Part shown: positions 1 through 9,159 of the stretch, one piece after another
Layout: every line of letters starts with the position of its first letter
Position numbering within the stretch: the stretch's first letter is position 1
From: Labrys sp. KNU-23
GTDB taxonomy: Bacteria; Pseudomonadota; Alphaproteobacteria; Rhizobiales; Labraceae
DNA: 64,000 nucleotides
Reading direction: 5' to 3'
NCBI RefSeq assembly: GCF_008330945.1
Contig: NZ_CP043489.1
Span: forward strand, 62,001-126,000
Made by a program: the position numbers and the translations under genes
The notes under the pieces: model-generated
Told to the model about the DNA's origin: nothing
The model's database searches: none
The model's input: the letters and a program-made list of their open reading frames with translations, nothing else

Positions 1-38
1 GCCTTCCTCCATCCGCCTCTCCCTGGTCCAGAGCAGAA

Positions 39-58
39 TGCGATTTTTCCGAATCGCA
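39..58. repeat. REP-like palindrome, copy 1
   Basis: Intergenic palindrome with arms TGCGATT and AATCGCA around a six-base loop, just beyond the 3' end of the dapA-family gene. The arms match the core of similar palindromes near 17.9, 29.2 and 57.3 kb, which points to a small dispersed repeat family. It could also act as a 3' hairpin for the minus-strand gene. Confidence 0.45.
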
Positions 59-85
59 CTTTCTTCCAGCTTGTTTTGCCTGTCT

Positions 86-997
86 CTAGGCTGCCTTCGT
101 CTGCCCGATGCGATCAAGCAGGCCGGCCAGCTTCCTGGCATCATGCTCGGGCAACGCCACCAGCGGCGCCCTTGTGGCCGACCATGCCGCATCGCCAGTG
201 CGATAGGCAACCATTGCCTTGACCGCCGGGATGACCGGGTGACGGACGAGTTCGTCGACAAAGGCGACCAGTCCCGCATCGTCCCGTCCTTCAAGAACCA
301 TGGGAAGCATGCGCTCGGGACAGATATTCGCCATGCCGGAGATCGCCCCCTGCCCGCCCAGGCGCACGCCGGCCGCCAGGCCCCGCTCGTCGCCGATCAG
401 GATGGCGAGGTCGCCATGGGCTTCCAGGAGGGACTGGGTGAACGGCCAATTGCCTGAGGAATCCTTGACGCCGGCCACCGCCGCCGGGAACGCCTGCCTC
501 AGCTGCCCGATCAGCGCCACCGAAAGCTCCACGGCGGTGACCGAGGGGATATTGTAGAGATAGATATCCCGCGCACTCGGCCCGATCGCCTCGAACACGG
601 CGGCGAACCAGGCGAACAGGCCGTCGTCCTGCAAGCTCTTGAAATAGGAGGGCGGTGCCAGCAGCACGCCGCGGCAGCCGGAATCCAGCGCCTGCCGGGC
701 CTGGGCAGCTGCATCGCCGATGGCATTCGCCATCACGCCAACCACGATCTGCCGCGCCTCGATGCCATCCGCCAGGAAGGCCGACAGCAAGGCCTCCCGT
801 TCGGCCGAGGCGATCGAAGCCCCCTCCCCGGTGGTGCCGAATAGCGTAACGCTGCCGCAGCCCTTGGCGAGGCACCAGCGCGCATGGGCGATGGCACGGG
901 CAGCGTCCACCCGCCCCTGGCCATCGAAGGGTGTGGCCAATGCCGCCGAAAGGCCAAAAAATGGGTGCGTCATCCCTGTCATCCATCGAATTTTCAT
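86..997 (-). CDS. Dihydrodipicolinate synthase/N-acetylneuraminate lyase family aldolase
   Basis: A 303-residue class I aldolase of the DapA/NanA superfamily, which condenses or cleaves pyruvate-type substrates through a lysine Schiff base. GTTGEG lies at residues 54-59, the catalytic tyrosine is in YNIPS (148-152), and the Schiff-base lysine is about residue 178 in GVKDSSG. Length is normal for the family. The start is uncertain: ATGs at 997, 982 and 973 are in frame, and MTHPFFGL (973) resembles the usual family N-terminus. It stands alone with no lysine-pathway neighbours, so a catabolic aldolase role is as likely as a true DapA. Substrate cannot be assigned. Confidence 0.9.
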   Translation of the reverse strand: MKIRWMTGMTHPFFGLSAALATPFDGQGRVDAARAIAHARWCLAKGCGSVTLFGTTGEGASIASAEREALLSAFLADGIEARQIVVGVMANAIGDAAAQARQALDSGCRGVLLAPPSYFKSLQDDGLFAWFAAVFEAIGPSARDIYLYNIPSVTAVELSVALIGQLRQAFPAAVAGVKDSSGNWPFTQSLLEAHGDLAILIGDERGLAAGVRLGGQGAISGMANICPERMLPMVLEGRDDAGLVAFVDELVRHPVIPAVKAMVAYRTGDAAWSATRAPLVALPEHDARKLAGLLDRIGQTKAA

Positions 998-1181
998 TAT
1001 GCGACCACCGATAACAGACTAACATGTCAGTCGCAAGTCGGGTTGAAAATTTTGTCTGATCAATTTCCACTGCCGGGCTTGACCGGTTGCCTCGGGGTGA
1101 CGACATTGGCGACGCTCAACCGGCGGCTCTCGCTTTGGCGCGATCGCGTCGCTGCCTCATCCACTCAATTGCCGTTCGATC

Positions 1182-1673
1182 ATGACATTATCTCCTGGGC
1201 TCGCCGAGACCTGGCCGGACCTTCCCGGCAATGCGGACTTCGCCACCCTGCTCGATCGCAGTCTCCGCCGCCTGACGGGGCGCGGCCTCTTGGCCACCCC
1301 GTCAGGCGGTCTGACAGACGCTACATGGCTCTATGCCGAGGCGCCCTTCTGCCTCCTGGCTCACGACACCAGGACTGATCCTGTTTTCATCTATGGAAAC
1401 AAGGCCGTGCAGGCATGTTTTGAATATGATTGGGAGGAGCTGACGCAATTGCCATCCCGCCTGTCGGCGGAATTTCCGGATCGAGACGAACGCCAGCGCC
1501 TGCTCGACACAGTCAAGAGGCAGGGATTCATCGCCGACTATAGCGGCGTGCGCATCGCCAAATCCGGCCGGCGCTTCTTCATCGAGAACGCCACCGTCTG
1601 GGAAGTGATCGACGACGCGGGCTGCCGCCATGGCCAGGCCGCCCTGTTTGCCTCCTGGCGCGACCTGCCCTGA
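1182..1673 (+). CDS. MEKHLA domain-containing protein
   Basis: A 163-residue soluble protein that matches the MEKHLA family, a PAS-like fold found alone in many bacteria and at the C-terminus of plant HD-ZIP III proteins. The recognisable stretch runs from FIYGNKAVQACFEYDW to the C-terminal FASWRDL, including a PAS-like FIENATVWEV strand. No signal peptide or membrane segment is visible. It ends four bases before the convergent DUF2938 gene. The ligand and role are unknown. Confidence 0.85.
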   Translation: MTLSPGLAETWPDLPGNADFATLLDRSLRRLTGRGLLATPSGGLTDATWLYAEAPFCLLAHDTRTDPVFIYGNKAVQACFEYDWEELTQLPSRLSAEFPDRDERQRLLDTVKRQGFIADYSGVRIAKSGRRFFIENATVWEVIDDAGCRHGQAALFASWRDLP

Positions 1674-1677
1674 TCCG

Positions 1678-2157
1678 TCAGCGGATGATCAGGGCCGTTC
1701 CCCACAGGCCGATCGCGAATACCGTGTGCGCAACCAGATTGAGTACTCGAACCTTGGTGGGATTGGGCGTTTTCGACGCTGCCCAGCCAATGCCGAGCCC
1801 GGGCTGCAGCAGGAACCAACCGGCCCCCACCGTGACGATGCCGAGGATCCAGGCCGGCAGGAAGGTCGGGTTGGACAGCCAGGCAGCACCGGCAAAGATC
1901 ACCAGGATCACGCCGTAGAGAATGCCGACCACGTAATGGCCGATCCAGCCCAGCGCCAATTCGTGGGCGTAGGGCGCAGCCTTGCCGATATCGTCATGGA
2001 AGACACGGCCTTCTTTCAGATGCCAGAACCAGCGCCCGACAGGCGCCCAATTCGGCAGATTCTCGCCGAAGAATTTGTGCAGCAGGATCGCCCACAGATC
2101 CATCAGGACCGTTGCGCCAACGCCGATCGCAACGCTGCGCCAGAAAAGTTCGAACAT
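1678..2157 (-). CDS. DUF2938 family membrane protein
   Basis: About 159 residues from MFELFWRS, chosen because the frame upstream of this Met is arginine-rich and not membrane-like. Four hydrophobic helices are apparent (VAIGVGATVLMDLWAILL, YVVGILYGVILVIFAGA, AWILGIVTVGAGWFLL, VAHTVFAIGLWGTALII). The motifs PVGRWFWHL and LGWIGHYVVG are typical of DUF2938 inner-membrane proteins. Function is unknown in the family. The gene is converging with the MEKHLA gene and lies 3' of recX on the same strand. Confidence 0.85.
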   Translation of the reverse strand: MFELFWRSVAIGVGATVLMDLWAILLHKFFGENLPNWAPVGRWFWHLKEGRVFHDDIGKAAPYAHELALGWIGHYVVGILYGVILVIFAGAAWLSNPTFLPAWILGIVTVGAGWFLLQPGLGIGWAASKTPNPTKVRVLNLVAHTVFAIGLWGTALIIR

Positions 2158-2222
2158 GCCGATTCCGCCAAGAGGACTGTATTCATCATACAAAACACGC
2201 CGCACCCGGGGGACGCAAGATT

Positions 2223-2753
2223 TCAAACGTCGAGAAGAGCACGGATCTCGTCGGGATCGGCGGTAACGATGCGGCGTGCCAACGAAATAGCAAAACCGCC
2301 GCGCGCCAATACGGCGATTTCCTTCTCGATATCGGCCTCGCGGTCCGCCCGCCGCCAGGGACCGATGCGCCTGCGCTGCGCCAGCCGGGCAGCGGCTCTT
2401 TCTTCGGCTGCGTCGCGATCCTCCGCCGCAAGGGCCTCGGCCACCAAGGCGCGATCGACGCCCTTGGCCGCCAGGGCAGCGCCGATCCGGCGGGCGGAAA
2501 GGCCCCGGCTGCGCCCGGCATGCAGGCGGGCCTCCACGAAACTGGCGTCATCGATGAAACCGAGCCGCCTGCAATAATCGATCGTGTGCTCGATCAATTC
2601 GGCGACTTCGATTTCTGGGCCCAATTTACGGCGTGCCCGCCGCAACAAGACCTGGCGGAGATTGGCGACACTGGTCGACCGCTGGCCGAGATAATGGAGC
2701 GCGGACTTGCGCATCCAGCTTTCTTCGCGGCTCGGGGACGGAGTGATGGACAT
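2223..2753 (-). CDS. recX: Regulatory protein RecX
   Basis: A 176-residue RecX-family protein starting at MSITPSPS. RecX binds RecA filaments and limits RecA activity. Visible features are the RecX helix-repeat pattern: ALHYLGQRSTSVANLRQVL near the start, LIEHTIDYCRRLGFIDDASF in the middle, then GLSARRIGAALAAKGV and the basic C-terminal half. The frame is open further upstream but shows no homology there. recA is not in this window. It is divergent from the HAD phosphatase gene, with a 132-base gap that shows no clear SOS box. Confidence 0.88.
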   Translation of the reverse strand: MSITPSPSREESWMRKSALHYLGQRSTSVANLRQVLLRRARRKLGPEIEVAELIEHTIDYCRRLGFIDDASFVEARLHAGRSRGLSARRIGAALAAKGVDRALVAEALAAEDRDAAEERAAARLAQRRRIGPWRRADREADIEKEIAVLARGGFAISLARRIVTADPDEIRALLDV

Positions 2754-2885
2754 GGCAGCCTCGAATCGTTGGAAAGAACTTGCCGGAACGCATGGCTGCG
2801 CGCCATCATCCCCTGGCTCGGGCTCACCTTGACAAGAATCGCGACACACCGGCCTCTGCACGTCTTCTCGGATCAGGCGGTTCCC

Positions 2886-3542
2886 ATGTCCTTCTCTCTG
2901 GTGATTTTCGATTGCGATGGCGTTCTCGTCGACAGCGAGATCCTGTCGGCGGAAGTCGAAGCCGAGGCTCTGTCGGCCCTTGGCGTAACAGTCACCGCCC
3001 ATGACGTTATGCAGCGTTTCCTCGGCCTGACCCAGGAAGCTTTGGAAGAGCGTTTCGAGCAGGATTTCGGGCTGAAGCTGCCGCCTGACCACGCCGAGAC
3101 CACGCGCCGCATGCTTCGGGCCGCCTATGTGGCCCGTCTGGAACCGATTCCGGGCGTGCGTGAAGTGCTGCAAAGCCTGCCGATGCCCTTTTGTGTCGCC
3201 TCCAACAGCCCCCCCGCCAAGCTTGGTCTCGGCCTCAGCATCACCAACCTGTTCGAACTGGTCTATCCCAACATCTTCAGCGCGAGGCTGGTGACGAGGG
3301 GAAAACCGGCGCCGGACCTGTTTTTGCATGCGGCAAAGGCTCTCGGCGTGGAGCCCGCCCACACCGTTGTGGTCGAGGACAGCGTGGTCGGCATCAAGGC
3401 GGCCAAGGCCGCGGGCATGACGGCCATCGGCTTTGTCGGCGGACTGCATCATATGCCCCCCAGCGAGGAAACCCTGGTGGCTGCCGGTGCCGACCACATT
3501 GCCGAGACGATGGACGAAGTGAAGGCGCGCATCCTGGCCTGA
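2886..3542 (+). CDS. HAD family hydrolase (subfamily IA phosphatase)
   Basis: A 218-residue HAD phosphatase. The nucleophile motif DCDGVLVDSE lies at residues 9-18 (Asp9, Asp11), the Ser/Asn motif VASNS near 105, the lysine in RGKPAPD at 140, and the acidic metal motif VVVEDSVVGI near 162-170. A helical cap lies between residues 20 and 85. The motif set resembles YieH/phosphoglycolate-phosphatase-like enzymes acting on small sugar phosphates. The start follows the weak upstream stretch tcggatcaggcggttccc; the open frame extends upstream without homology. Substrate unknown. Confidence 0.9.
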   Translation: MSFSLVIFDCDGVLVDSEILSAEVEAEALSALGVTVTAHDVMQRFLGLTQEALEERFEQDFGLKLPPDHAETTRRMLRAAYVARLEPIPGVREVLQSLPMPFCVASNSPPAKLGLGLSITNLFELVYPNIFSARLVTRGKPAPDLFLHAAKALGVEPAHTVVVEDSVVGIKAAKAAGMTAIGFVGGLHHMPPSEETLVAAGADHIAETMDEVKARILA

Positions 3543-3626
3543 TCCAGGCAGGTTGCTCCGAAGAGTCGGCGGTAAAATCTCAAAAGCCCCGATTGGTCAT
3601 GCCTGGGTTTGGTCCTCGGCCGGACC

Positions 3627-4052
3627 TCAATCGATGGAGAATTTGCCGCCACGCAGCGATTTCACGTTCGAGCGGCGCGATTTCGATTCCAGCCGCCGCG
3701 CCTTGGAGGCCTTGGAAGGCTTCGTCGCCCTGCGGGGCGGTGGCGGCGGCGTGGCAGCCTCCCGCAAGAGAGCGACCAGCCGCTCACGGGCGTCCTCCCG
3801 ATTGCGCTCCTGCGTGCGGAAACGCTGGGCGACAATCACCACCACGCCCTCCTGCGTCAGTTTCTTTCCCGCCAGCTTCTGGGCACGGATAGCGATATCG
3901 TTCGGCAGCGAAGGAGACCTGCGGATGTTGAAGCGCAACTGCACCGCCGTCGACAGCTTGTTGACATTCTGTCCGCCGGGGCCCGAAGAGCGCACGAAAT
4001 CCTCATCGATCTCGCGCTCGTCGATGAACAAGGTGGGGGTAATCTCGATCAT
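3627..4052 (-). CDS. arfB: Alternative ribosome-rescue factor ArfB (peptidyl-tRNA hydrolase)
   Basis: A 141-residue class I release-factor-like protein that hydrolyses peptidyl-tRNA on stalled ribosomes without a stop codon. The catalytic GGQ is at residues 26-28 within [11 protein letters not shown]. The C-terminus is a lysine/arginine-rich tail ([20 protein letters not shown]) that in ArfB enters the empty mRNA channel. [10 protein letters not shown] was chosen as start; an in-frame ATG six codons upstream (4070) is possible. It is divergent from uvrA, and the SOS box lies between the two genes. Confidence 0.92.
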   Translation of the reverse strand: MIEITPTLFIDEREIDEDFVRSSGPGGQNVNKLSTAVQLRFNIRRSPSLPNDIAIRAQKLAGKKLTQEGVVVIVAQRFRTQERNREDARERLVALLREAATPPPPPRRATKPSKASKARRLESKSRRSNVKSLRGGKFSID

Positions 4053-4104
4053 GGCGCGTGCATACCCCATCAGAACTCGGGGTGCCGCAAAATTTTGCGG
4101 ATAA

Positions 4105-4119
4105 GTTCACGAATTGTTC
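4105..4119. promoter_or_regulatory. LexA SOS box
   Basis: GTTC at 4105-4108 and GTTC at 4116-4119 are separated by exactly seven bases. This is the direct-repeat LexA site known in Alphaproteobacteria (GTTC-N7-GTTC). It lies about 77 bases before the uvrA start and about 50 bases before arfB on the other strand. Regulation of uvrA is the obvious reading; control of arfB is possible. Confidence 0.85.
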
Positions 4120-4196
4120 TTGTCTTTTCACCACCCCTCCTTCAATTTGCGAGCCAAAGCGCCTATCTCTCGGCAAAAGCCCACAGGATCGTCCGT

Positions 4197-7121
4197 ATGT
4201 CTGGCCGCCCCATCTCCGGCAGCGCTGTTCCATCGCCTGCCGATCGCCGCTTCATTACCGTGCGCGGCGCTCGCGAGCACAATCTCAAGAATGTCGATCT
4301 CGAAATCCCGCGCGACAAGCTGGTGGTGTTCACCGGCTTGTCCGGCTCGGGCAAATCTTCGCTCGCCTTCGACACCATCTATGCGGAAGGGCAGCGGCGC
4401 TATGTCGAGAGCCTGTCTGCCTATGCGCGCCAGTTCCTCGAGATGATGCAGAAGCCGGACGTCGACCAGATCGACGGCCTGTCGCCCGCCATCTCGATCG
4501 AACAGAAGACGACTTCGCGCAACCCGCGCTCGACGGTGGCGACGGTCACCGAGATCTACGACTATATGCGCCTGCTCTGGGCCCGTATCGGCATTCCCTA
4601 TTCGCCGGCGACCGGACTGCCGATCGAGAGCCAGACCGTCAGCCAGATGGTCGATCGCGTCATGGCCATGCCGGAGGGCACCCGGCTGTTCCTGCTCGCT
4701 CCCGTGGTGCGCGGGCGCAAGGGCGAATACCGCAAGGAACTCGCCGACTTCCTCAAGCGCGGCTTCCAGCGCGTCAAGATCGACGGCACCTTCTACGAGA
4801 TCGCCGACGCCCCTGCCCTCGACAAGAAGCTCAAGCATGATCTCGACGTGGTGGTGGACCGCATCGTGGTGCGCGCCGACATCGCCAGCCGCCTGGCCGA
4901 CTCCTTCGAGACGGCCCTCGAACTCGCCGACGGCATTGCCGTGGTCGAACTGGCCGACCAGAAGGAGGATGATGGCTCATCCAAGCGCGTGATGTTCAGC
5001 CAGAAATTCGCCTGCCCGATTTCCGGCTTCACCATTCCGGAGATCGAACCGCGGCTGTTCTCCTTCAACAATCCCTTCGGCGCTTGCCCGTCCTGTGACG
5101 GCATCGGCACCGAGATGACGGTGGATCCCGTCCTGGTGGTGCCCGACGAGACGCTATCGCTGCGCAAGGGTGCACTGGCGCCCTGGGCGAAATCGACCAG
5201 TCCCTACTACAGCCAGACGGTCGATGCGCTTGCCAAGCACTACAAATTCGGCGTGACCACGCCCTGGAAGGACCTGCCGGAAAAGGTGCAGCAGGTGTTC
5301 CTCTACGGTTCGGGCGAGGAACAGATCGTATTTTCCTTTGACGACGGCCTGCGCTCCTATGAGACGCGCAAGGCCTTCGAGGGCGTGGTGACCAATCTGG
5401 AGCGGCGCTGGAAGGAGACCGATTCCGAGCAGGCCCGCGAGGACATTTCGCGCTTCATGGCCAACACGCCCTGCAAGGCCTGCGCTGGTTTCCGCCTGAA
5501 ACCCGAATCCTTGGCGGTAAAGGTCACGCACAGCCATATCGGCGAGATCTCCGCGATGTCGGTGCGCCAGGCCCAGCATTGGTTCGAGGCGTTGCCGGCC
5601 GGGCTCAACGCCAAGCAGAACGAGATCGCCGTCCGCATTCTCAAGGAGATTCGCGAGCGCCTGCGCTTCCTGGTCGATGTCGGCCTCGATTATCTGACCC
5701 TGGCCCGCAACTCGGGTACCCTTTCGGGCGGCGAGAGCCAACGTATCCGCCTGGCCTCGCAGATCGGCTCGGGCCTCAGCGGCGTGCTCTATGTGCTGGA
5801 CGAGCCCTCCATCGGCCTGCACCAGCGTGACAATGAACGCCTGCTCGAAACCTTGCGGCGCCTGCGCGAACTCGGCAATACGGTGATCGTGGTCGAGCAT
5901 GACGAGGATGCCATCCTGCAGGCCGACTATGTCGTGGATGTCGGCCCCGGCGCGGGCGTGCATGGCGGGCGCGTTGTGGCACACGGCACCCCCGCCGAAG
6001 TCATGGCCAATCCGGCCTCGCTCACCGGCAAATATCTCACCGGCGAACTAGCGGTCCCCATGCCGACCGAACGGCGCCGGCGCCAGAAGGGCAAGGCGTT
6101 GAAGCTCACCGGCGCCCGCGGCAACAATCTCAAGGATGTCTCGGTCGAGATTCCGCTCGGCCTGTTCACCTGTGTCACCGGCGTATCGGGCGGCGGCAAG
6201 TCGACGCTGCTGATCGATACCATCTACAAGGCGGTCGCCCGCAAGCTGAACGGCGCGCTGGAGCACCCTGCCCCTTATGACAAGCTCGACGGCCTGGAAT
6301 TGATCGACAAGGTCATCGACATCGACCAGTCGCCGATCGGCCGCACGCCGCGCTCCAATCCGGCGACCTATACCGGTGCCTTCACGCCCATCCGCGAATG
6401 GTTCGCCGGCCTGCCCGAAGCAAAGGCGCGCGGCTATCTGCCGGGGCGCTTCTCCTTCAACGTCAAGGGAGGGCGCTGCGAGGCCTGCCAGGGCGATGGC
6501 GTCATCAAGATCGAGATGCACTTCCTGCCCGACGTCTATGTCACCTGCGACGTCTGCAAGGGCAAGCGCTACGACCGTGAGACGCTGGACGTGCGCTTCA
6601 AGAACAAGTCGATCGCCGACGTGCTCGACATGACGGTCGACGAGGGCGCCGAATTCTTCAAGGCCGTGCCGACCATTCGCAATACCATGGAAACACTGGC
6701 GCGGGTCGGCCTGGGCTATGTCAAGGTCGGCCAACAGGCGACCACCCTCTCGGGCGGCGAAGCCCAGCGCGTGAAGCTCTCCAAGGAATTGTCGCGTCGC
6801 TCGACCGGGCGCACGCTCTACATCCTCGACGAGCCGACCACAGGCCTGCATTTCCATGACGTCGCCAAATTGCTAGAAGTGCTGCATGAACTGGTCGAGC
6901 AGGGCAACACCGTGGTGGTGATCGAGCATAATCTCGAAGTCATCAAGACGGCCGACTGGGTCATCGACATGGGGCCGGAGGGCGGCGACGGCGGCGGCGA
7001 AGTGGTCGCCGAAGGCACGCCGGAAACGATCATCCGCGAACCCTGCTCCCACACCGGACGCTTCCTGCGGGAGGTGATGGAACGTCGTCCCCAGCGGCGC
7101 CAGGGCGAAGCGGCGGAATAG
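4197..7121 (+). CDS. uvrA: UvrABC system protein A (excinuclease ABC subunit A)
   Basis: A 974-residue damage-recognition ATPase of nucleotide excision repair, which loads UvrB at lesions. It has the tandem ABC architecture: first Walker [10 protein letters not shown] at residues 47-55, signature LSGGESQR near 515, second Walker [10 protein letters not shown] near 660, and signature LSGGEAQR near 855. Cysteine pairs CPSC, CKAC, CEAC and CDVC mark the zinc modules. MSGRPISG was chosen because homology begins shortly after it; the frame is open upstream. The perfect SOS box ahead predicts DNA-damage induction. Confidence 0.97.
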   Translation: MSGRPISGSAVPSPADRRFITVRGAREHNLKNVDLEIPRDKLVVFTGLSGSGKSSLAFDTIYAEGQRRYVESLSAYARQFLEMMQKPDVDQIDGLSPAISIEQKTTSRNPRSTVATVTEIYDYMRLLWARIGIPYSPATGLPIESQTVSQMVDRVMAMPEGTRLFLLAPVVRGRKGEYRKELADFLKRGFQRVKIDGTFYEIADAPALDKKLKHDLDVVVDRIVVRADIASRLADSFETALELADGIAVVELADQKEDDGSSKRVMFSQKFACPISGFTIPEIEPRLFSFNNPFGACPSCDGIGTEMTVDPVLVVPDETLSLRKGALAPWAKSTSPYYSQTVDALAKHYKFGVTTPWKDLPEKVQQVFLYGSGEEQIVFSFDDGLRSYETRKAFEGVVTNLERRWKETDSEQAREDISRFMANTPCKACAGFRLKPESLAVKVTHSHIGEISAMSVRQAQHWFEALPAGLNAKQNEIAVRILKEIRERLRFLVDVGLDYLTLARNSGTLSGGESQRIRLASQIGSGLSGVLYVLDEPSIGLHQRDNERLLETLRRLRELGNTVIVVEHDEDAILQADYVVDVGPGAGVHGGRVVAHGTPAEVMANPASLTGKYLTGELAVPMPTERRRRQKGKALKLTGARGNNLKDVSVEIPLGLFTCVTGVSGGGKSTLLIDTIYKAVARKLNGALEHPAPYDKLDGLELIDKVIDIDQSPIGRTPRSNPATYTGAFTPIREWFAGLPEAKARGYLPGRFSFNVKGGRCEACQGDGVIKIEMHFLPDVYVTCDVCKGKRYDRETLDVRFKNKSIADVLDMTVDEGAEFFKAVPTIRNTMETLARVGLGYVKVGQQATTLSGGEAQRVKLSKELSRRSTGRTLYILDEPTTGLHFHDVAKLLEVLHELVEQGNTVVVIEHNLEVIKTADWVIDMGPEGGDGGGEVVAEGTPETIIREPCSHTGRFLREVMERRPQRRQGEAAE

Positions 7122-7143
7122 AGCTTCCAGGGATCACGGATCT

Positions 7144-7180
7144 CCTTGCCCGCTCCTGGCGGTCACATCTGCGGGCAAGG
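7144..7180. repeat. Inverted repeat downstream of uvrA
   Basis: Perfect ten-base arms CCTTGCCCGC (7144-7153) and GCGGGCAAGG (7171-7180) with a 17-base loop, 22 bases after the uvrA stop. There is no T-run, so it is a hairpin that may protect or end the transcript rather than a standard intrinsic terminator. Confidence 0.45.
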
Positions 7181-7284
7181 CAGATGCAGGCGAGACTACC
7201 CGCTATCCCTGGAGGTGCGCCTCCTTTGACGGGCCGGTCCTCCATCACGACAAGAGCATTGCCAACAGGCTGTTCTCGCAGCTA

Positions 7285-7310
7285 TCGCTATAGTTATTCA
7301 TATATAGCGA
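7285..7310. promoter_or_regulatory. ModE-like operator before modA-like gene
   Basis: Perfect eight-base arms TCGCTATA (7285-7292) and TATAGCGA (7303-7310) with a ten-base spacer. The right half reads TATATAGCGA, matching the half-site TATATAnCGA of the E. coli ModE operator as I recall it. It ends 34 bases before the ModA-like start, a position suited to repression. The regulator itself is not in the window. Confidence 0.7.
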
Positions 7311-7344
7311 GTCGGCGCGGCCGCTCGGTTTCCCGGAGAAGCAA

Positions 7345-8145
7345 ATGCTCAGGATCTTGCTGGCCTCTTGTCTGGCCCTTGGAAGCGTCGCGGCCCGGGC
7401 TGATGAGGTGGTGCTCTATGGCGCCGGAAGCCTGCGCGCCGTACTGACCGAAATCACGCAGGATTTCAGCAAGAAGAGCGGCATCAAGGTGCGTACGGAC
7501 TTCGGTCCTTCGGGTCTGATGCGGGAAAAGATCGAGCACGGCGACAAGGTCGACATCCTGGCCTCGGCGGACATGGCCAGTCCCCGCCAGTTGCAAAAGG
7601 ATGGCCGGGCGAGCGCCGTCGTCATGTTCACCCGCAACCGGCTTTGCGCCTTTGCCTTGCCGGAAGCCAGGCTGGCCGGCGCCAACTTTGCCGAGCGCCT
7701 GCTCGATCCGGCCGTGAAGCTCGGCACGTCCACGCCCAAGGCCGACCCGGGTGGCGACTATACCTGGGCCATGTTCCAGCTGATCGACAAACGAAACCCG
7801 GGAGCTTTCGCCAAGCTCGATGCCAAGGCCCAGAAGATCGTCGGCGGCTCGACCACCGCCACGCCTGCCGGGCAGGATCCGATTGCGGACGGTTTCAAAA
7901 GTGGCCAGATCAATGTGATGATGGGCTATTGCAGCGGTGCGGCGCAACGCAAGGCCGCCACGCCGAACCTGGAGGTCATCCAGGTGCCCGAAGCTTATGA
8001 GACCGGCCCCGAATATGGCTTGGCCCTGGCACGCACCGACAATGCCGCCGCCGTGGCGCTGACGCTAGCGATCCTCTCGCCGGAAGGTCAGGCCGCCTTC
8101 AACCGGTATGGCTTCGCGCCGGTCGGCCTGCCGGCTCAGCCCTGA
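7345..8145 (+). CDS. ModA-like substrate-binding protein (molybdate/oxyanion ABC transporter)
   Basis: A 266-residue periplasmic binding protein with a Sec signal peptide (cleavage near VAARA-DE, residue 19). The fold signature VVLYGAGSLRAVLTEITQDF, the GPSG loop and VDILASADMASP are typical of ModA-type oxyanion binders. Serines and glycines in the first two loops are plausible ligand contacts. A good ribosome site (GGAGAAG) precedes the ATG. No permease or ATPase gene is adjacent, so it is an orphan or uses a distant modBC. The ModE-like palindrome supports a molybdate link. Its last 81 bases overlap the convergent DUF707 gene. Confidence 0.82.
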   Translation: MLRILLASCLALGSVAARADEVVLYGAGSLRAVLTEITQDFSKKSGIKVRTDFGPSGLMREKIEHGDKVDILASADMASPRQLQKDGRASAVVMFTRNRLCAFALPEARLAGANFAERLLDPAVKLGTSTPKADPGGDYTWAMFQLIDKRNPGAFAKLDAKAQKIVGGSTTATPAGQDPIADGFKSGQINVMMGYCSGAAQRKAATPNLEVIQVPEAYETGPEYGLALARTDNAAAVALTLAILSPEGQAAFNRYGFAPVGLPAQP

Positions 8146-9159
8146 GCGGAATGGGGAGGCCGGCACCAACCCCGGCATTGGCGCCCGCCGCCCCGCTGGC
8201 TCCATCGGCTTGCGTGATGGGCGAGCGCCATAACCGGTGAATCTTCCCGCGATGCCCGTCGGAAATTTCGTGCGGATATTGCCCGCGGCTCCCAGCCAAA
8301 GATGGCGCCAATGAACCAGAATGGCGCGCAAGCGCCCCGCCGTCGGCCCGCGCAGCGGCGCCGCCGCCAGCAGCACGAGTGACCAGAGCAGCAGGCTCGT
8401 TCGACTGTTGGTCTCGCGCCCCGACAAGCAGATGGCGGAAAACGGTGTCGCCCGCAGCCAGGGCAGGTTGAACAGCGCAAGCACGGCGTGGATGTCGTCC
8501 TCATACCGGCGCCCATCCACGAAGCCGTTGGCGACCTTGTTGCCGCCCACGGGCTCGGTATGCCGCACCGGAAATTCATCGATCACGGCAAAATCGCGGG
8601 GGCCTTCCGCGACAAGGTTGCACCAGACGAGGTCGATACCGCTTTCATACCCCAAGGCGAAAAGCGGCGCGATCTGCGCGAGCACGTCGTGCCGGAATAC
8701 CGGGCACATCATCTCCACGAAGTTGAGATACCGCAGGGCATACCGCTTCTGCTGCAGCAGGCAGGCATAGGTAAAATGGCTATCCCATGTCAGCGCAGGC
8801 TGCGCGATCTTGAGATTGTGCTGGTCACAACGAGAAAAGATTCCATTGAGGGATGAGGGGGATGCTTCAATATCATCATCAAGGAAGCATATATATTTAT
8901 AGCGACGAAGAAAATTTACATTATCACGCAGAAATCCATCATAACCGGCGACCTTGCTACCCGATCGATACTCAAAATAAATGCCATCGCCCCGGATAGC
9001 GGGTGAACTGGCATCGTAGCTGCTTAGAAAGACATCGTAATTTCTATCCGCCCCCGTAGCCAGCCACTGCGCGTGAAGACTCTTCGGCCCAATCCGGGCA
9101 ACCAGAAGATATTTCCGAGCTCTCTTCTCCGAGCCGTCGTCCGTACCGTTCCTGGTCAT
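8065..9159 (-). CDS. DUF707 family protein (glycosyltransferase-like)
   Basis: A 364-residue protein whose first 230 residues match DUF707, a family of predicted glycosyltransferase-like proteins. Key segments are YKYICFLDDDIEAS (a DxD-like motif), LKIAQPALTWDSHFTY, FVEMMCPVFRHDVL and DLVWCNL. The N-terminal half is AT-rich with ATA, TTA and AGA codons, unlike its neighbours. The C-terminal 120 residues are GC-rich and arginine-rich, resemble no domain I know, and end antisense to the modA-like gene. That suggests an acquired gene whose 3' end was altered on integration. GGGAGA precedes the start. The polysaccharide target is unknown. Confidence 0.8.
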   Translation of the reverse strand: MTRNGTDDGSEKRARKYLLVARIGPKSLHAQWLATGADRNYDVFLSSYDASSPAIRGDGIYFEYRSGSKVAGYDGFLRDNVNFLRRYKYICFLDDDIEASPSSLNGIFSRCDQHNLKIAQPALTWDSHFTYACLLQQKRYALRYLNFVEMMCPVFRHDVLAQIAPLFALGYESGIDLVWCNLVAEGPRDFAVIDEFPVRHTEPVGGNKVANGFVDGRRYEDDIHAVLALFNLPWLRATPFSAICLSGRETNSRTSLLLWSLVLLAAAPLRGPTAGRLRAILVHWRHLWLGAAGNIRTKFPTGIAGRFTGYGARPSRKPMEPAGRRAPMPGLVPASPFRSGLSRQADRREAIPVEGGLTFRREDR

